Positions 8,878-19,430 of a stretch of 64,000 nucleotides of DNA are shown here, piece after piece. The DNA is from Tolypothrix sp. PCC 7712 (GTDB lineage: Bacteria > Cyanobacteriota > Cyanobacteriia > Cyanobacteriales > Nostocaceae). Under the pieces are notes generated by a model. The model did not search any database, had not been told where the DNA came from, and was given only the letters and a program-made list of their open reading frames with translations. Numbering within the stretch: the first letter of the stretch is position 1; each line of letters begins with the position of its first letter. The stretch lies in the NCBI RefSeq assembly GCF_025860405.1, contig NZ_CP063785.1, positions 3,534,001-3,598,000 of the forward strand, in the 5' to 3' direction. A program made the position numbers and the translations under genes.

Positions 8878-9513
8878 GTGTCTGTAGGTATTCTCGGCAC
8901 CAAGCTGGGCATGACCCAAATCTTTGACGATGCAGGAGTAGCAATTCCTGTCACCGTTGTGCAAGCGGGCCCATGCACCGTTACCCAAGTTAAAACGAAA
9001 CAAACTGATGGTTACGCTGCCATTCAAGTTGGTTTTAGCGAAGTTAAACCTAAGGCGCTAAACAAACCGCTTTTAGGTCACTTAGCAAAATCATCTGCCC
9101 CAGCGTTACGTCATTTGAATGAGTATCGTCTAGATACTGCTAGCGATTATGCTTTAGGTCAAGAAATTAAAGCAGATATTTTTAGTGCAGGTCAAATTGT
9201 AGATGTAATCGGTACAAGTATCGGTCGTGGCTTTGCAGGCAACCAAAAGCGTAACAACTTTGGTCGCGGGCCAATGTCACATGGTTCTAAAAACCATAGA
9301 GCGCCCGGTTCCATTGGTGCTGGTACAACCCCAGGTCGTGTCTATCCAGGAAAACGGATGGCAGGACGCTTAGGTGGTAGCCGCGTCACAATCCGCAAAT
9401 TGACAGTAGTACGCGTAGATGCAGAGCGCAATTTACTGCTAATCAAAGGGGCTATTCCTGGAAAACCAGGCGCTCTCGTAAATATCGTGCCTGCCAAGCA
9501 AGTTGGGAAGTAG
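8878..9513 (+). CDS. rplC: 50S ribosomal protein L3 (uL3)
   Basis: The 211-residue protein starts [16 protein letters not shown], the universal L3 opening, and contains the RNA-binding loop [20 protein letters not shown] that reaches toward the peptidyl-transferase centre. The start is GTG at 8878 with AAGGAG at 8861-8866. It is the first gene of this ribosomal block: rpsJ (S10), which precedes L3 in E. coli, is not here, as usual in cyanobacteria, where it lies elsewhere. Confidence 0.98.
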   Translation: MSVGILGTKLGMTQIFDDAGVAIPVTVVQAGPCTVTQVKTKQTDGYAAIQVGFSEVKPKALNKPLLGHLAKSSAPALRHLNEYRLDTASDYALGQEIKADIFSAGQIVDVIGTSIGRGFAGNQKRNNFGRGPMSHGSKNHRAPGSIGAGTTPGRVYPGKRMAGRLGGSRVTIRKLTVVRVDAERNLLLIKGAIPGKPGALVNIVPAKQVGK

Positions 9514-9532
9514 TCAAGAGTCATTATGTTGT

Positions 9533-9614
9533 TGTCATTAGTCATTAGTCATTGGCTAAGGACAAGTGACAAAGGACAAATGACAAAGGACAAATGACAA
9601 GGGACAAGTGACAA
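9533..9614 (+). repeat. Short tandem repeats in rplC-rplD spacer
   Basis: The spacer consists of gtcattagtcattag units changing into gacaaatgacaaag / gacaagtgac units, which are rough reverse complements of each other, so the region can fold back on itself. It matches the STRR class of intergenic repeats described for heterocystous cyanobacteria. The GTG at 9608 inside it is in frame with rplD but is probably not used. Confidence 0.75.
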
Positions 9615-9616
9615 AG

Positions 9617-10249
9617 ATGGTTCAGAGTATAGTTAAAAATTGGCAAGGAGAACAAGTCGGAGAGACTTCGTTTGATTTGCGCGTTGCCAAAGAAGAAACA
9701 GCGGCTCATATTGTACATAGAGCCTTAGTTAGACAACAGACTAATGCTCGTCAAGGAACTGCTAGTACAAAAACCCGTTCTGAAGTAAGAGGCGGTGGTC
9801 GCAAACCTTGGCGGCAAAAAGGTACAGGTCGCGCTCGTGCAGGGTCAATCCGTTCACCCCTATGGCGTGGTGGTGGCGTAATCTTCGGGCCAAAACCCAG
9901 AGATTTTGATTTAAAAATGAACCGCAAAGAGCGGCGCTTGGCACTGCGAACAGCTTTTGTCAGCCGCCTTGACGATTTAATAGTAGTAGAAGAATTTAGC
10001 GAACAGCTATCTCGCCCCAAAACCAAAGAATTAGTTGCAGCACTGGCCCGTTGGGGAGCTGCACCAGAAGCTAAGACACTTTTGATTTTGTCGGAAATTG
10101 CGGAAAACATTAACTTGTCAGCCCGCAACGTAGAAAATTTAAAGGTAATTGCAGCAAATCAATTAAATGTTTTCGATTTACTGCACGCTGACAAAATTGT
10201 AGTTACAGCCTCAGCAATAGAAAAAATTCAGGAGGTCTACAGTGCCTAA
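9617..10249 (+). CDS. rplD: 50S ribosomal protein L4 (uL4)
   Basis: The 210-residue L4 has its long RNA-binding loop at about residues 40-95 ([20 protein letters not shown], then [12 protein letters not shown] and [10 protein letters not shown]) and a C-terminal helical domain. L4 binds 23S rRNA in early assembly and lines the exit tunnel. I place the start at ATG 9617 ([10 protein letters not shown]), which matches the usual N-terminus; an in-frame GTG at 9608 lies in the repeat array. The stop overlaps the rplW start by 8 nt. Confidence 0.97.
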   Translation: MVQSIVKNWQGEQVGETSFDLRVAKEETAAHIVHRALVRQQTNARQGTASTKTRSEVRGGGRKPWRQKGTGRARAGSIRSPLWRGGGVIFGPKPRDFDLKMNRKERRLALRTAFVSRLDDLIVVEEFSEQLSRPKTKELVAALARWGAAPEAKTLLILSEIAENINLSARNVENLKVIAANQLNVFDLLHADKIVVTASAIEKIQEVYSA

Positions 10250-10556
10250 CTTCGACCCCCGAGACCTCGCCGACTTAGTACGTCGCCCAATTGTGACAGA
10301 AAAAGCGACCATCCTGATGGAGTTAAACAAATACACTTTTGAAGTAACTCCTAAAGCGACTAAACCAGAAATTAAAGCTGCGATTGAAGACTTATTTCAG
10401 GTCAAGGTTGTCAAAGTCAATACTTTGAACCCACCACGGAAAAAAAAGCGTGTGGGCAAATTTATTGGTTACAAGCCCCAATATAAGAAAGCGATTGTCA
10501 CTATCGCATCTGGGGATGTAGAAAAGGTTAGACAAGTTCTATTCCCAGAGGTCTAA
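10242..10556 (+). CDS. rplW: 50S ribosomal protein L23 (uL23)
   Basis: This 104-residue protein is L23, which binds 23S rRNA domain III at the tunnel exit and docks trigger factor and [24 protein letters not shown] and [21 protein letters not shown] are family signatures. The GTG start at 10242 lies inside the end of rplD, with a strong AGGAGG at 10230-10235, so translational coupling with L4 is likely. Confidence 0.97.
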   Translation: MPNFDPRDLADLVRRPIVTEKATILMELNKYTFEVTPKATKPEIKAAIEDLFQVKVVKVNTLNPPRKKKRVGKFIGYKPQYKKAIVTIASGDVEKVRQVLFPEV

Positions 10557-10563
10557 AACAAAG

Positions 10564-11427
10564 ATGGGTACTCGTTCTTATCGCCCCTATACCCCTAGTA
10601 CTCGCCAAGTTACAATCTCTGACTTTGCGGAAATTACTAAAACTGAGCCAGAAAAATCGCTCACTAAGTACGTACATCGTCCAAAAGGACGAAATAATCA
10701 AGGGCGGATTACAAGCCGTCGTCGGGGTGGCGGTCACAAACAGCTTTACCGCATCATCGATTTTAAAAGAGATAAGCGTAACATTACAGGTACAGTCACA
10801 GCCATTGAGTACGATCCAAATCGCAATGCGCGGATTGCCTTGGTGTTGTATGAAGATGGTGAAAAACGGTATATTCTTCAACCCAATGGGTTAAAAGTTG
10901 GCACCAAAATTACTGCTGGGCCAGAATCTCCTATTGAAGATGGCAATGCTTTACCTTTAGCGAATATTCCTTTGGGTACCAGTGTTCACAACGTAGAAAT
11001 GACACCTGGAAAAGGCGGTCAAATTGTGCGTTCTGCTGGTGCTACCGCGCAAGTTGTAGCTAAAGAAGGCAATTACGTCACTTTGAAGCTACCTTCCGGT
11101 GAAGTTCGTTTAATTCGCCGCGAATGTTACGCCACCATTGGACAAGTAGGTAACACCGACGCGAGAAACTTGAGTGCTGGTAAAGCCGGAAGAAATCGCT
11201 GGAAGGGTCGCCGTCCTAAAGTTAGAGGTAGCGTCATGAACCCCGTTGACCACCCCCACGGTGGTGGTGAAGGTAGAGCGCCAATTGGTAGATCTGGGCC
11301 TGTTACTCCTTGGGGTAAACCTACTTTAGGTGCTAAAACCCGCAAACCCAAGAAAGCTAGCAGTAAATTCATTGTACGCCGTCGCCGTAAATCTTCTAAA
11401 CGCGGTCGTGGTGGTCGTGAATCTTAA
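10564..11427 (+). CDS. rplB: 50S ribosomal protein L2 (uL2)
   Basis: The 287-residue L2 contains the usual OB-like and SH3-like domains and the C-terminal [19 protein letters not shown] loop, whose histidine (HPHGGG) is required for peptidyl-transferase activity. The tail is highly basic ([16 protein letters not shown]). The start ATG lies 7 bp after rplW. Length is slightly above the E. coli protein, normal for cyanobacteria. Confidence 0.98.
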   Translation: MGTRSYRPYTPSTRQVTISDFAEITKTEPEKSLTKYVHRPKGRNNQGRITSRRRGGGHKQLYRIIDFKRDKRNITGTVTAIEYDPNRNARIALVLYEDGEKRYILQPNGLKVGTKITAGPESPIEDGNALPLANIPLGTSVHNVEMTPGKGGQIVRSAGATAQVVAKEGNYVTLKLPSGEVRLIRRECYATIGQVGNTDARNLSAGKAGRNRWKGRRPKVRGSVMNPVDHPHGGGEGRAPIGRSGPVTPWGKPTLGAKTRKPKKASSKFIVRRRRKSSKRGRGGRES

Positions 11428-11439
11428 ATTTAGTTGTGG

Positions 11440-11538
11440 GTAGTGAGTCAAGAGTGCTGAGTAGAATTGTCCAACTCAACACTTACAACTCAAAACTCAA
11501 AGCTTAAAACTCAGAACTCAGAACTCAGCACTTAAAAA
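11440..11538 (+). repeat. aactcagaactcag-type repeats in rplB-rpsS spacer
   Basis: The spacer holds repeated cAACTCA / AACTCAG units. Its ends, GTGCTGAGT (about 11453) and CTCAGCAC (about 11524), are inverted, so the whole can fold back. The same agtgctgagt / actcagcact pair recurs as a terminator-like hairpin at 57782-57811. Confidence 0.6.
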
Positions 11539-11539
11539 T

Positions 11540-11818
11540 ATGGGTCGTTCTCTTAAAAAAGGTCCTTTCGTAGCCGATCACTTGCTCAGCAAAATTGAAA
11601 AGCTAAACGCTAAAAACGAAAAACAAGTTATTAAAACTTGGTCGAGAGCATCGACAATTTTACCCTTGATGGTAGGTCACACCATCGCAGTCCATAACGG
11701 ACGGCAACATGTCCCCGTTTTTGTCAACGAGCAAATGGTAGGGCACAAGTTGGGAGAATTTGCCCCCACACGTACCTACAGGGGTCATGGTAAAAGTGAC
11801 AAAAAATCAGGGAGATAG
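11540..11818 (+). CDS. rpsS: 30S ribosomal protein S19 (uS19)
   Basis: The 92-residue S19 begins [16 protein letters not shown] and contains the conserved [22 protein letters not shown] and [18 protein letters not shown] stretches. It sits in the head of the small subunit with S13, contacting the A-site finger. ATG 11540 is the only sensible start. It is separated from rplB by a repeat-filled spacer. Confidence 0.98.
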   Translation: MGRSLKKGPFVADHLLSKIEKLNAKNEKQVIKTWSRASTILPLMVGHTIAVHNGRQHVPVFVNEQMVGHKLGEFAPTRTYRGHGKSDKKSGR

Positions 11819-11862
11819 TTAAGAGTCTATTAACTATTGACTCTTGACAACAGGAGAAAATT

Positions 11863-12219
11863 ATGGCTACTGATACAACTGAAGTCAAAGCGATCGCTCG
11901 TTTTATCCGCATTTCTCCCTATAAAGTACGTCGTGTACTCGATCAGATTCGGGGCAGATCGTACCGAGAAGCGCTAATTATCCTAGAATTCATGCCTTAT
12001 AGAGCCTGTGACCCAGTTTTAAAGGTTCTCAGAAGCGCTGCTGCTAATGCCGAGCATAATGCTGGTTTAGACCGTGCTCAACTCGTAATTACTCAGGCAT
12101 ACGCAGACCAAGGCCCAGTACTCAAAAGATTCCAACCCAGAGCGCAGGGTAGAGCTTACCAAATTCGCAAGCCAACGTGTCATATCACTGTAGCTGTAGC
12201 CGCAGGCGCTGCTGAATAA
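11863..12219 (+). CDS. rplV: 50S ribosomal protein L22 (uL22)
   Basis: The 118-residue L22 has the globular N-terminal domain ([20 protein letters not shown]) and the extended beta-hairpin (about 75-100) that lines the nascent-peptide tunnel, with the typical [18 protein letters not shown] sequence here reading [23 protein letters not shown] 11863 is preceded by AGGAG. A HIP1-like cgatcgc occurs in the early coding sequence. Confidence 0.98.
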   Translation: MATDTTEVKAIARFIRISPYKVRRVLDQIRGRSYREALIILEFMPYRACDPVLKVLRSAAANAEHNAGLDRAQLVITQAYADQGPVLKRFQPRAQGRAYQIRKPTCHITVAVAAGAAE

Positions 12220-12272
12220 TGACTAGACACGAACCCAATTGCGTAAAGTAAGAAATTTTAGAGGAACCATTC

Positions 12273-13034
12273 GTGGGACAAAAGATTCATCCAGTTGGTT
12301 TTCGGCTGGGTATTACACAAGAACACCAATCTCGCTGGTTTGCCGTTCCTGATAAATATCCAGAACTGCTCCAAGAAGACTACAAACTCCGTCAATATAT
12401 CGAACAAAAGCTAGGCAGACTTGCTCAAAACAACGCTGGCATTTCAGAGGTAAGGATTGAGCGGAAAGCCGACCAAATCGACTTAGAAGTTCGTACAGCT
12501 AGACCTGGCGTAGTAGTAGGTCGTGGTGGTCAAGGTATCGAATCCTTACGTACCGGACTGCAAGAACTTTTGGGTAGCAATCGCCAAATTCGCATCAACG
12601 TAGTAGAAGTACAACGAGTTGATGCTGATGCTTATTTGATTGCGGAATATATCGCTCAACAACTAGAACGACGTGTATCTTTCCGTCGGGTAGTACGCCA
12701 AGCGATTCAACGTGCCCAACGCGCTGGTGTTCAAGGCATTAAAGTTCAAGTGAGCGGACGGCTCAACGGTGCAGAAATTGCCCGTACAGAATGGACTCGT
12801 GAAGGTAGAGTACCTCTACATACCTTAAGAGCTGACATCGATTACTCTTACTGCACAGCTAAAACCGTTTATGGAATTCTGGGCATCAAAGTATGGGTAT
12901 TTAAAGGCGAAATCATCCCCGGACAAGAAGAAGCCGCACCCGCACCCACATCTCGTGAACGCGAACGCGAACCTCGTCGCCGTCAACAACAACGCCGTCG
13001 CCAACAATTTGAAGACCGCTCAAATGAAGGGTAA
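12273..13034 (+). CDS. rpsC: 30S ribosomal protein S3 (uS3)
   Basis: S3 of 253 residues starts [14 protein letters not shown] from GTG 12273, with GAGG upstream. It has the KH-type RNA-binding domain ([14 protein letters not shown]) and the C-terminal S3 domain. With S4 and S5 it forms the mRNA entry site and helicase. A long Arg/Gln-rich tail (about 215-253) extends beyond the E. coli protein, usual for cyanobacteria. Confidence 0.98.
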   Translation: MGQKIHPVGFRLGITQEHQSRWFAVPDKYPELLQEDYKLRQYIEQKLGRLAQNNAGISEVRIERKADQIDLEVRTARPGVVVGRGGQGIESLRTGLQELLGSNRQIRINVVEVQRVDADAYLIAEYIAQQLERRVSFRRVVRQAIQRAQRAGVQGIKVQVSGRLNGAEIARTEWTREGRVPLHTLRADIDYSYCTAKTVYGILGIKVWVFKGEIIPGQEEAAPAPTSREREREPRRRQQQRRRQQFEDRSNEG

Positions 13035-13037
13035 ATC

Positions 13038-13168
13038 GTCATTAGTCATTAGTCCTTAGTCCTTGGAAATGACAAATGACAAATGACAAATGACCCTTAC
13101 GGGTTCAGCAGTTGCTTCAAGTCGGTAAAACCGCCCAACGCACTGCCTCACAAATGACAAGTGACAAA
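13038..13168 (+). repeat. Short tandem repeats in rpsC-rplP spacer
   Basis: gtcattagtcattagtcctt units are followed by aaatgacaaatgacaaatgac, an interruption (cttacgggttcagcag, about 13097-13150), and a final acaaatgacaagtgac. The interruption suggests insertion of other sequence into an older array. Confidence 0.7.
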
Positions 13169-13170
13169 CC

Positions 13171-13596
13171 ATGTTAAGTCCAAGAAGAACTAAATTCCGC
13201 AAACAACAGCGCGGACGGATGGAGGGTCTAGCCCACCGTGGTAGCACCCTGAACTTTGGCGATTTCGCACTCCAAGCACAAGAACCAGCTTGGATTACCT
13301 CCAGACAAATCGAGGCTTCTCGTCGAGCCATGACCCGCTACATTCGCCGGGGTGGACAAATTTGGATTCGGATTTTCCCTGATAAACCCGTAACCATGCG
13401 TCCCGCTGAAACCCGGATGGGTTCCGGTAAAGGTAACCCCGAGTTTTGGGTAGCTGTAGTGAAGCCAGGGCGGATTTTGTTTGAAATCGCTGGTGTTTCC
13501 GAAGAAGTTGCCCGCGAAGCCATGCGCTTGGCTGCATACAAGCTGCCAATCAAAACTAAATTTATCGTGCGCCCTCAAGTACAGGAGCAGGAGTAG
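13171..13596 (+). CDS. rplP: 50S ribosomal protein L16 (uL16)
   Basis: The 141-residue L16 begins [19 protein letters not shown] and contains [20 protein letters not shown] and [14 protein letters not shown]. It organises the A-site tRNA region of the large subunit. Start ATG 13171 is directly after the repeat array. rpmC follows 3 bp after the stop. Confidence 0.98.
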   Translation: MLSPRRTKFRKQQRGRMEGLAHRGSTLNFGDFALQAQEPAWITSRQIEASRRAMTRYIRRGGQIWIRIFPDKPVTMRPAETRMGSGKGNPEFWVAVVKPGRILFEIAGVSEEVAREAMRLAAYKLPIKTKFIVRPQVQEQE

Positions 13597-13599
13597 GTT

Positions 13600-13827
13600 A
13601 TGCCTCTTCCCAAGATTTCAGAAGCTAGAGAATTAACTGACGAAAAACTGGCTGAGGAAATTGTTGCTGTTAAAAGACAACTATTTCAGTTGCGTTTGCA
13701 AAAAGCGACCAGACAATTAGACAAGCCCCATCAGTTTAAACATGCCCGACATCGCCTAGCACAATTGCTAACGGTAGAAGGAGAAAGAAAACGGGCAGCA
13801 AGTCAACAGTCTCAAGAACAAAAGTAG
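13600..13827 (+). CDS. rpmC: 50S ribosomal protein L29 (uL29)
   Basis: A 75-residue two-helix protein, L29, which sits near L23 at the tunnel exit. Recognised from ELTDEKLAEEIVAVKRQLFQLRLQKATRQLD and HARHRLAQLLTVEGER. It lies between rplP (3 bp) and rpsQ (6 bp), so the three genes are tightly coupled. The Gln/Ser/Lys tail is not conserved. Confidence 0.96.
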   Translation: MPLPKISEARELTDEKLAEEIVAVKRQLFQLRLQKATRQLDKPHQFKHARHRLAQLLTVEGERKRAASQQSQEQK

Positions 13828-13833
13828 GAGATT

Positions 13834-14085
13834 ATGGCAGTCAAAGAACGAGTTGGCTTGGTAGTGAGCGATAAAATGCAAAAAACGGTAGTAGTAGCCG
13901 TAGAAAACCGCGCTCCTCACCCCAAGTACGGCAAAATTGTAGTTCAAACCCGGCGCTATAAAGCTCATGATGAGGACAATCAGTGCAAAGTGGGCGATCG
14001 CGTTCGCATTCAGGAAACTAGACCCCTGAGCAAAACCAAGCGCTGGCAAGTCACAGAAATTCTCAACGCTAAAGCTACAACTTAA
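13834..14085 (+). CDS. rpsQ: 30S ribosomal protein S17 (uS17)
   Basis: The 83-residue S17 has an OB fold with [40 protein letters not shown] and [18 protein letters not shown]. It is a primary 16S rRNA binder in the body of the small subunit. The start ATG follows GGAG at 13826-13829, which overlaps the rpmC stop region. Confidence 0.98.
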   Translation: MAVKERVGLVVSDKMQKTVVVAVENRAPHPKYGKIVVQTRRYKAHDEDNQCKVGDRVRIQETRPLSKTKRWQVTEILNAKATT

Positions 14086-14126
14086 TAGTTGTTATCGAAC
14101 TAACAACTTAACAAGGGAGACAAATT

Positions 14127-14495
14127 GTGATTCAACCCCAGACTTACCTGAATGTCGCAGATAATAGTGGTGCCCGGAAGCTAATGTGCATCCGCGTGTT
14201 AGGCGCAGGCAACCGCCGTTATGGTGGCGTGGGTGATAAAATTATTGCCGTTGTCAAAGATGCTCAACCAAATATGGCTGTGAAAAAGTCAGATGTGGTA
14301 GAGGCAGTAATTGTCCGCACTCGTAAAAGTATTAATCGAGACAGCGGTATGAGCATTCGATTTGACGATAACGCTGCAGTAATCATCAACAAAGATGGTA
14401 ATCCTAGAGGCACACGGGTATTTGGCCCAGTCGCACGGGAACTGCGTGATAAGAACTTCACCAAAATAGTTTCGTTGGCTCCGGAGGTGCTGTAA
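14127..14495 (+). CDS. rplN: 50S ribosomal protein L14 (uL14)
   Basis: L14 of 122 residues, beginning [22 protein letters not shown] and ending [20 protein letters not shown]. It forms an intersubunit bridge and is the docking site of the silencing factor RsfS, whose gene is also in this window (48466). The start is GTG 14127 with GGGAGA upstream. Its stop overlaps the rplX start (TAATG). Confidence 0.98.
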   Translation: MIQPQTYLNVADNSGARKLMCIRVLGAGNRRYGGVGDKIIAVVKDAQPNMAVKKSDVVEAVIVRTRKSINRDSGMSIRFDDNAAVIINKDGNPRGTRVFGPVARELRDKNFTKIVSLAPEVL

Positions 14496-14845
14496 TGGCA
14501 AAACAGCCACAACCCAAGGTGTTTCATAAAATGCACGTCAAAACTGGCGACACTGTACAAGTAATCGCTGGTAAGGACAAAGGCAAAGTTGGTGAAGTGA
14601 TCAAAGCACTGCCACAACTTAGTAAAGTTATTGTCAAAGGCGTAAATATTAAAACTAAGCACGTCAAGCCTCAACAAGAGGGAGAATCTGGAAGAATTGT
14701 GACTCAAGAATTCCCGATTCATAGCTCCAACGTGATGCTTTACTCCACTAAGCAAAATGTCGCCAGCCGCGTATGCTACACCTTCACCGATGAAGGCAAG
14801 AAAGTACGGAAGCTCAAGAAAACCGGCGAGATCCTGGATAAATAG
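14495..14845 (+). CDS. rplX: 50S ribosomal protein L24 (uL24)
   Basis: L24 of 116 residues with the KOW motif near residues 15-40 ([21 protein letters not shown]). It initiates large-subunit assembly at the 5' domain of 23S rRNA. The start shares one base with the rplN stop, with GGAGG 10 bp upstream, so translation is probably coupled. Confidence 0.97.
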   Translation: MAKQPQPKVFHKMHVKTGDTVQVIAGKDKGKVGEVIKALPQLSKVIVKGVNIKTKHVKPQQEGESGRIVTQEFPIHSSNVMLYSTKQNVASRVCYTFTDEGKKVRKLKKTGEILDK

Positions 14846-14961
14846 TCATCTCCCAAGGGACGATTTTAGATGAGATTTTAAATTCAATCTAAAATCCCAA
14901 ATCTAAAATCTAAAATTCGCGCTTCCCTGACCAAGACCAGGGATAAACAGGACAAAAAACT
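14846..14961 (+). repeat. aaaatctaaaatc repeats in rplX-rplE spacer
   Basis: The spacer contains ATTTTAGAT / ATCTAAAAT units in both orientations (about 14864-14918), giving possible fold-back, followed by the short inverted pair CCCTG / CAGGG around 14923-14942. Confidence 0.55.
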
Positions 14962-15510
14962 ATGGCGACAACAAGACTCAAAACCTTATACAACGAGACA
15001 ATCGTCCCTAAACTGACCAATCAGTTTCAATATACCAACGTTCATCAAGTACCGAAGTTGGTCAAGATTACTGTGAACAGAGGTTTGGGAGAAGCAGCAT
15101 CCAACGCCAAAGCACTGGATGCGTCTCTAAATGAAATTGCCTTGATCACTGGTCAAAAACCAGTAGTAACACGGGCGAAAAAGGCGATCGCGGGCTTCAA
15201 AATCCGTCAAGGTATGCCTGTTGGGATCATGGTGACCTTAAGAGGCGAAAGGATGTATGCCTTCCTCGATAGACTTGTTAGCTTATCCCTACCTAGAATT
15301 AGAGATTTTCGCGGCGTTAGCCCTAAGAGCTTTGACGGACGCGGTAACTACACTCTAGGTGTACGAGAGCAGCTGATTTTTCCAGAAGTCGAGTACGACA
15401 GCATCGATCAAATCCGTGGTTTAGATATTTCCATCATTACCACAGCGAAAAACGACGAAGAAGGTCGCGCCCTACTGAAAGAATTGGGTATGCCTTTTCG
15501 CGATCAATAA
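14962..15510 (+). CDS. rplE: 50S ribosomal protein L5 (uL5)
   Basis: L5 of 182 residues, with [21 protein letters not shown], the [23 protein letters not shown] motif and [21 protein letters not shown]. It binds 5S rRNA and contacts P-site tRNA. rpsN (S14), which separates L5 and S8 in E. coli, is absent here; S8 follows after 20 bp. This matches other cyanobacteria, where S14 is encoded elsewhere. Confidence 0.98.
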   Translation: MATTRLKTLYNETIVPKLTNQFQYTNVHQVPKLVKITVNRGLGEAASNAKALDASLNEIALITGQKPVVTRAKKAIAGFKIRQGMPVGIMVTLRGERMYAFLDRLVSLSLPRIRDFRGVSPKSFDGRGNYTLGVREQLIFPEVEYDSIDQIRGLDISIITTAKNDEEGRALLKELGMPFRDQ

Positions 15511-15530
15511 GTTCATCTAAAGAGGGAACG

Positions 15531-15932
15531 ATGGCGGCTAACGACACAATTGCAGATATGCTGACGCGCATCCGCAATGCCAACTTGGCGAGGCATCAAA
15601 CTACACTAGTGCCCGCAACAAAACTTACCCGTAGTATTGCTAAAGTGCTACGTGATGAAGGCTTTATTGCTGAATTTGAAGAATCAGGTGAAGGGGTAAA
15701 ACGCAATCTGGTGATTGCCTTGAAATACAAGGGTAAAAATCGTCAGCCACTGATTACTGCCCTCAAGCGGGTTAGTAAGCCAGGTTTGCGGGTTTACTCC
15801 AATAGAAAAGATTTACCCAGAGTACTGGGCGGTATCGGCATTGCCATTATTTCAACATCCAGTGGGATTATGACAGACCGCGAAGCGCGTCGTCAGAACT
15901 TGGGTGGAGAAGTACTGTGCTATGTCTGGTAG
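15531..15932 (+). CDS. rpsH: 30S ribosomal protein S8 (uS8)
   Basis: S8 of 133 residues, with [19 protein letters not shown] and the C-terminal [31 protein letters not shown]. It binds 16S rRNA helix 21 and, in E. coli, represses the spc operon. ATG 15531 is preceded by AGAGGG. Confidence 0.98.
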   Translation: MAANDTIADMLTRIRNANLARHQTTLVPATKLTRSIAKVLRDEGFIAEFEESGEGVKRNLVIALKYKGKNRQPLITALKRVSKPGLRVYSNRKDLPRVLGGIGIAIISTSSGIMTDREARRQNLGGEVLCYVW

Positions 15933-15996
15933 TCATTAGTCATTTGTCATTAACGTAACGGCAAAAGACAAAAGACAGATAACAAAGGACAAAATA
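15930..15996 (+). repeat. Short tandem repeats in rpsH-rplF spacer
   Basis: gtcattagtcatttgtcatt is followed by aaaagacaaaagacagataacaaaggac, again with complementary halves. Confidence 0.7.
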
Positions 15997-15999
15997 GTC

Positions 16000-16548
16000 A
16001 TGTCTCGTATTGGTAAACGTCCAATTACTATTCCTGCCAAAGTGCAAGTGGCGATTGATGGCACAAAAGTTGTCGTCAAAGGGCCGAAAGGAGAACTTTC
16101 TCGAGAGTTACCTGCCCATGTGTCAGTCTCTCAAGAAGGCGAAACATTATTAGTAACCCGTAGGGATGAAACTCGTACCTCCAGGCAAATGCACGGTTTG
16201 AGCCGTACTTTAGTAGCCAACATGGTCGAAGGTGTATCCCAAGGTTTTCAGCGCCGCTTAGAAATCCAAGGTGTTGGTTACCGGGCACAAGTTCAGGGGC
16301 GTAACCTCGTTTTAAACATGGGTTACAGCCATCAGGTACAAATTGAGCCTCCCGATGGTATTCAGTTTGCTGTCGAAGGTACAACCAACGTCATAGTTAG
16401 TGGCTACGACAAGGAAATAGTTGGCAACACAGCAGCGAAAATTCGTGCCGTTCGTCCACCAGAACCATATAAAGGCAAGGGTATTCGCTACGCCGGTGAA
16501 GTGGTCAGACGTAAAGCTGGTAAGACTGGTAAGAGTGGTAAGAAGTAA
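16000..16548 (+). CDS. rplF: 50S ribosomal protein L6 (uL6)
   Basis: L6 of 182 residues, with [21 protein letters not shown] and the C-terminal [21 protein letters not shown]. Two similar alpha/beta domains bind the sarcin-ricin region of 23S rRNA. rplR follows 2 bp after the stop. Confidence 0.98.
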   Translation: MSRIGKRPITIPAKVQVAIDGTKVVVKGPKGELSRELPAHVSVSQEGETLLVTRRDETRTSRQMHGLSRTLVANMVEGVSQGFQRRLEIQGVGYRAQVQGRNLVLNMGYSHQVQIEPPDGIQFAVEGTTNVIVSGYDKEIVGNTAAKIRAVRPPEPYKGKGIRYAGEVVRRKAGKTGKSGKK

Positions 16549-16550
16549 AC

Positions 16551-16913
16551 ATGAAACTTACTCGTAGAGAATCAAAAACACGTCGCCATAGACGTATTCG
16601 TGGTAAAGTCCAGGGCTCTCCAGAACGCCCACGTTTAGCTATATTTCGCTCTAATGAGCATATCTATGCTCAAGTGATTGATGATACTCAGCATCACACC
16701 TTGGTCTCAGCCTCAACTGTAGAACCAGAGTTGAAATCGAGTTTAGCATCAGGAGCTAACCGCGATGCATCAGCGCAAGTTGGCAAACTGATCGCAGCGC
16801 GATCGCTAGAAAAAGGCATCACCAAAGTAGTATTTGATCGCGGTGGCAACCTCTACCACGGTCGTATCCAAGCATTGGCTGATGCAGCACGTGAAGCTGG
16901 TTTAGATTTCTAA
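16551..16913 (+). CDS. rplR: 50S ribosomal protein L18 (uL18)
   Basis: L18 of 120 residues, with basic N-terminus ([18 protein letters not shown]), [20 protein letters not shown] and [23 protein letters not shown]. It binds 5S rRNA. It follows rplF almost directly. The spacer to rpsE is filled with repeats. Confidence 0.98.
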   Translation: MKLTRRESKTRRHRRIRGKVQGSPERPRLAIFRSNEHIYAQVIDDTQHHTLVSASTVEPELKSSLASGANRDASAQVGKLIAARSLEKGITKVVFDRGGNLYHGRIQALADAAREAGLDF

Positions 16914-16995
16914 AGTCATTTGTCATCAGTCATTAGTCATTAGTCATTGGACAAAAGACAAATGACAAAAGACAAATGACAAAGGACAAAAGACA
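16914..16995 (+). repeat. Short tandem repeats in rplR-rpsE spacer
   Basis: gtcatttgtcatcagtcattagtcattagtcattg is followed by gacaaaagacaaatgacaaaagacaaatgac. Six or more 7-9-nt units are in each half. Confidence 0.7.
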
Positions 16996-17021
16996 ACTGA
17001 GCTAATAGAGAGCATTTAATT

Positions 17022-17549
17022 ATGGCAACTGGTCGTCGTAAAGCGAACCGCGCAAAAAAAGAAGAAACCAACTGGCAAGAGCGGGTCATTCAAATCAGAC
17101 GGGTGAGTAAGGTCGTTAAAGGTGGTAAAAAACTCAGCTTCCGCGCGATCGTCGTCGTCGGTAATGAACGCGGTCAAGTTGGTGTAGGGGTAGGCAAAGC
17201 TTCAGATGTAATTGGTGCTGTGAAAAAAGGTGTAGCCGACGGCAAAAAACATCTTATTGACATCCCCATTACCAAATCTAACTCCATCCCTCATCCCATT
17301 GATGGTGTGGGTGGCGGTGCTAAAGTCATTATGCGCCCAGCAGCACCCGGTACTGGGGTAATTGCTGGTGGTGCTGTGCGGACTGTACTGGAATTGGCAG
17401 GAGTTCGTAACGTTTTGGCCAAGCAACTCGGTTCCAACAATCCGTTAAACAATGCGAGAGCCGCAGTCAACGCCTTATCCACGCTGCGTACTTTATCTGA
17501 AGTCGCTGAAGACCGAGGTGTTCCTATTGAAAATCTCTACATTATTTAG
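17022..17549 (+). CDS. rpsE: 30S ribosomal protein S5 (uS5)
   Basis: S5 of 175 residues, with the double-stranded RNA-binding-like N-terminal domain ([30 protein letters not shown]) and the C-terminal domain containing [33 protein letters not shown]. It works with S4 in decoding fidelity. rpmD (L30), present after S5 in E. coli, is absent, as in cyanobacteria generally; L15 follows directly. Confidence 0.98.
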   Translation: MATGRRKANRAKKEETNWQERVIQIRRVSKVVKGGKKLSFRAIVVVGNERGQVGVGVGKASDVIGAVKKGVADGKKHLIDIPITKSNSIPHPIDGVGGGAKVIMRPAAPGTGVIAGGAVRTVLELAGVRNVLAKQLGSNNPLNNARAAVNALSTLRTLSEVAEDRGVPIENLYII

Positions 17550-17598
17550 TAGAGCCAATTTTGCCTCCTCCTTTGTGTAAAAAAATACTATTTACATC

Positions 17599-18045
17599 AT
17601 GAGACTCAACGATGCGAAGCCTCAAAAAGGCTCAAAAAAACGCCGTAAGCGCGTAGGTAGAGGTATTTCAGCCGGACAAGGTGCAAGCGCCGGTTTAGGG
17701 ATGCGGGGTCAAAAATCCCGTTCTGGTAGTGGTACCAGACCAGGGTTTGAAGGTGGTCAGCAGCCATTGTACCGCCGCTTACCTAAGTTGAAGGGTTTCC
17801 CGATAGTTAATCGGAAAATTTACACTACGATTAATGTAGAGAAGTTAGCTTCTCTCCCTGCTAATACAGAAGTAACTTTGGAATCCTTAAAAGCAGCAGG
17901 TATTCTGACTGCTGTTAAAGGCCCATTGAAAATTTTGGGTAACGGGGAATTGAACGTTCCGCTCACAGTTAAAGCGGCAGCTTTTACGGGTCAAGCTCGT
18001 AGCAAAATTGAGGCGGCTGGAGGAAGTTGTCAAGTTCCAGAGTGA
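17599..18045 (+). CDS. rplO: 50S ribosomal protein L15 (uL15)
   Basis: L15 of 148 residues, with an extended glycine/arginine-rich N-terminus ([29 protein letters not shown]) and a globular C-terminal domain ending [10 protein letters not shown]. It is a late assembly protein. secY follows 71 bp later. Confidence 0.98.
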   Translation: MRLNDAKPQKGSKKRRKRVGRGISAGQGASAGLGMRGQKSRSGSGTRPGFEGGQQPLYRRLPKLKGFPIVNRKIYTTINVEKLASLPANTEVTLESLKAAGILTAVKGPLKILGNGELNVPLTVKAAAFTGQARSKIEAAGGSCQVPE

Positions 18046-18116
18046 GCCAGAATAGCGCACTTACAATGCTAGCCAACTCGCTTCCAGCGCCTGGTTCACG
18101 ATAAAGGTAGCACTCT

Positions 18117-19430
18117 ATGATCAGTCGAGACAAAGCCCCAACGGCTCAAGAAACTTTTATGCAGATGGCTCAAGCAGCTGGACTGAGAGGTAGGCTGCTT
18201 GTAACTGTCGGTATTTTAATTTTGGTTCGCCTGGGCATCTTTCTGCCTGTACCTGGTATTGATAGAACTAGGTTTCATGACGCTATATCGGGCAATAATT
18301 CCATCTTTGGCTTATTGGATATATTTTCCGGGCGAGGACTTTCGACTTTGGGAGTTTTTGCTTTAGGTATTTTGCCCTTTATTAATGCGTCCATTATTAT
18401 CCAATTACTCACAGCTGCCATCCCATCTTTAGAAAAGTTACAGAAAGACGAGGGTGAAGCTGGTCGGCGGAAAATTTCGCAGATTACCCGCTATGTTTCT
18501 TTGGGTTGGGCAATTATTCAAAGTACAACTTTTTCCGCTCTGTTCCTGCAGCAGTTTGCTTTACAGCCAGGCCCATTATTTGTAGCCGAAACTGCGATCG
18601 CCCTTACAGCAGGTTCAATGTTCGTGATGTGGGCATCAGAACTGATTACCGAGCGTGGTATTGGTAATGGAGCATCATTGTTGATTTTTGTCAACATTGT
18701 GGCATCTCTACCGAAATCATTGGGCGATACTATCGACTTGGTACAAGTTGGCGGTCGAGAAATAGTTGGTCGGGTGATTGTACTATTATTAGTCTTCCTA
18801 GCCACAATTGTTGGTATTGTATTTGTGCAGGAAGGAATTCGCCGCATCCCCATTATTTCGGCACGTCGCCAAGTAGGACGGCGAGTTTTGGCAGAGCAGC
18901 GTAGTTATCTACCTCTAAGACTCAATTCTGGCGGTGTAATGCCAATTATCTTTGCCGCAGCGATTTTGAGTTTGCCACTACTAATTGCTAATTTCACCAA
19001 AAATCCGGACTTGGCAAATATCGTTAATACTTATCTCAGTCCTGGTGGCTCTCAAGCTTGGGCTTATGCCTTGGTCTACTTAATTTCTATTGTTTTCTTC
19101 AGCTATTTCTATTCTTCGTTGATTGTCAACCCCGTAGATGTAGCACAGAACTTGAAGAAGATGGGTTCGAGTATTCCGGGAATTCGTCCTGGTAAAGCAA
19201 CTAGTGAGTACATTGAGCGGGTGATTAATCGGCTGACTTTTTTGGGTGCAATCTTTTTGGGCTTTGTTGCAATTATCCCCACAGCTGTAGAAAGTGCTTT
19301 AGGAGTACCAACTTTTAAAGGCTTAGGTGCTACATCTTTGCTGATTCTAGTTGGTGTTGCGATTGATACAGCAAAACAAGTCCAGACCTATGTCATATCT
19401 CAGCGCTATGAAGGAATGGTGAAACAATAG
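18117..19430 (+). CDS. secY: Protein translocase subunit SecY
   Basis: SecY of 437 residues with ten membrane helices forms the protein-conducting channel in the plasma and thylakoid membranes. Signatures are [15 protein letters not shown] (TM2 region), [16 protein letters not shown] and the cytosolic loop around [21 protein letters not shown]. Its last base is shared with the GTG start of adk. secG of the same translocon is also in the window at 33369. Confidence 0.98.
   Translation: MISRDKAPTAQETFMQMAQAAGLRGRLLVTVGILILVRLGIFLPVPGIDRTRFHDAISGNNSIFGLLDIFSGRGLSTLGVFALGILPFINASIIIQLLTAAIPSLEKLQKDEGEAGRRKISQITRYVSLGWAIIQSTTFSALFLQQFALQPGPLFVAETAIALTAGSMFVMWASELITERGIGNGASLLIFVNIVASLPKSLGDTIDLVQVGGREIVGRVIVLLLVFLATIVGIVFVQEGIRRIPIISARRQVGRRVLAEQRSYLPLRLNSGGVMPIIFAAAILSLPLLIANFTKNPDLANIVNTYLSPGGSQAWAYALVYLISIVFFSYFYSSLIVNPVDVAQNLKKMGSSIPGIRPGKATSEYIERVINRLTFLGAIFLGFVAIIPTAVESALGVPTFKGLGATSLLILVGVAIDTAKQVQTYVISQRYEGMVKQ

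Noticed and set aside
8575..9027. 150-residue minus-strand ORF over the rplC leader and start
   Set aside because: Composition is unlike a real protein, it overlaps the conserved start of rplC in antisense, and it can be explained by lack of stops in a structured region.
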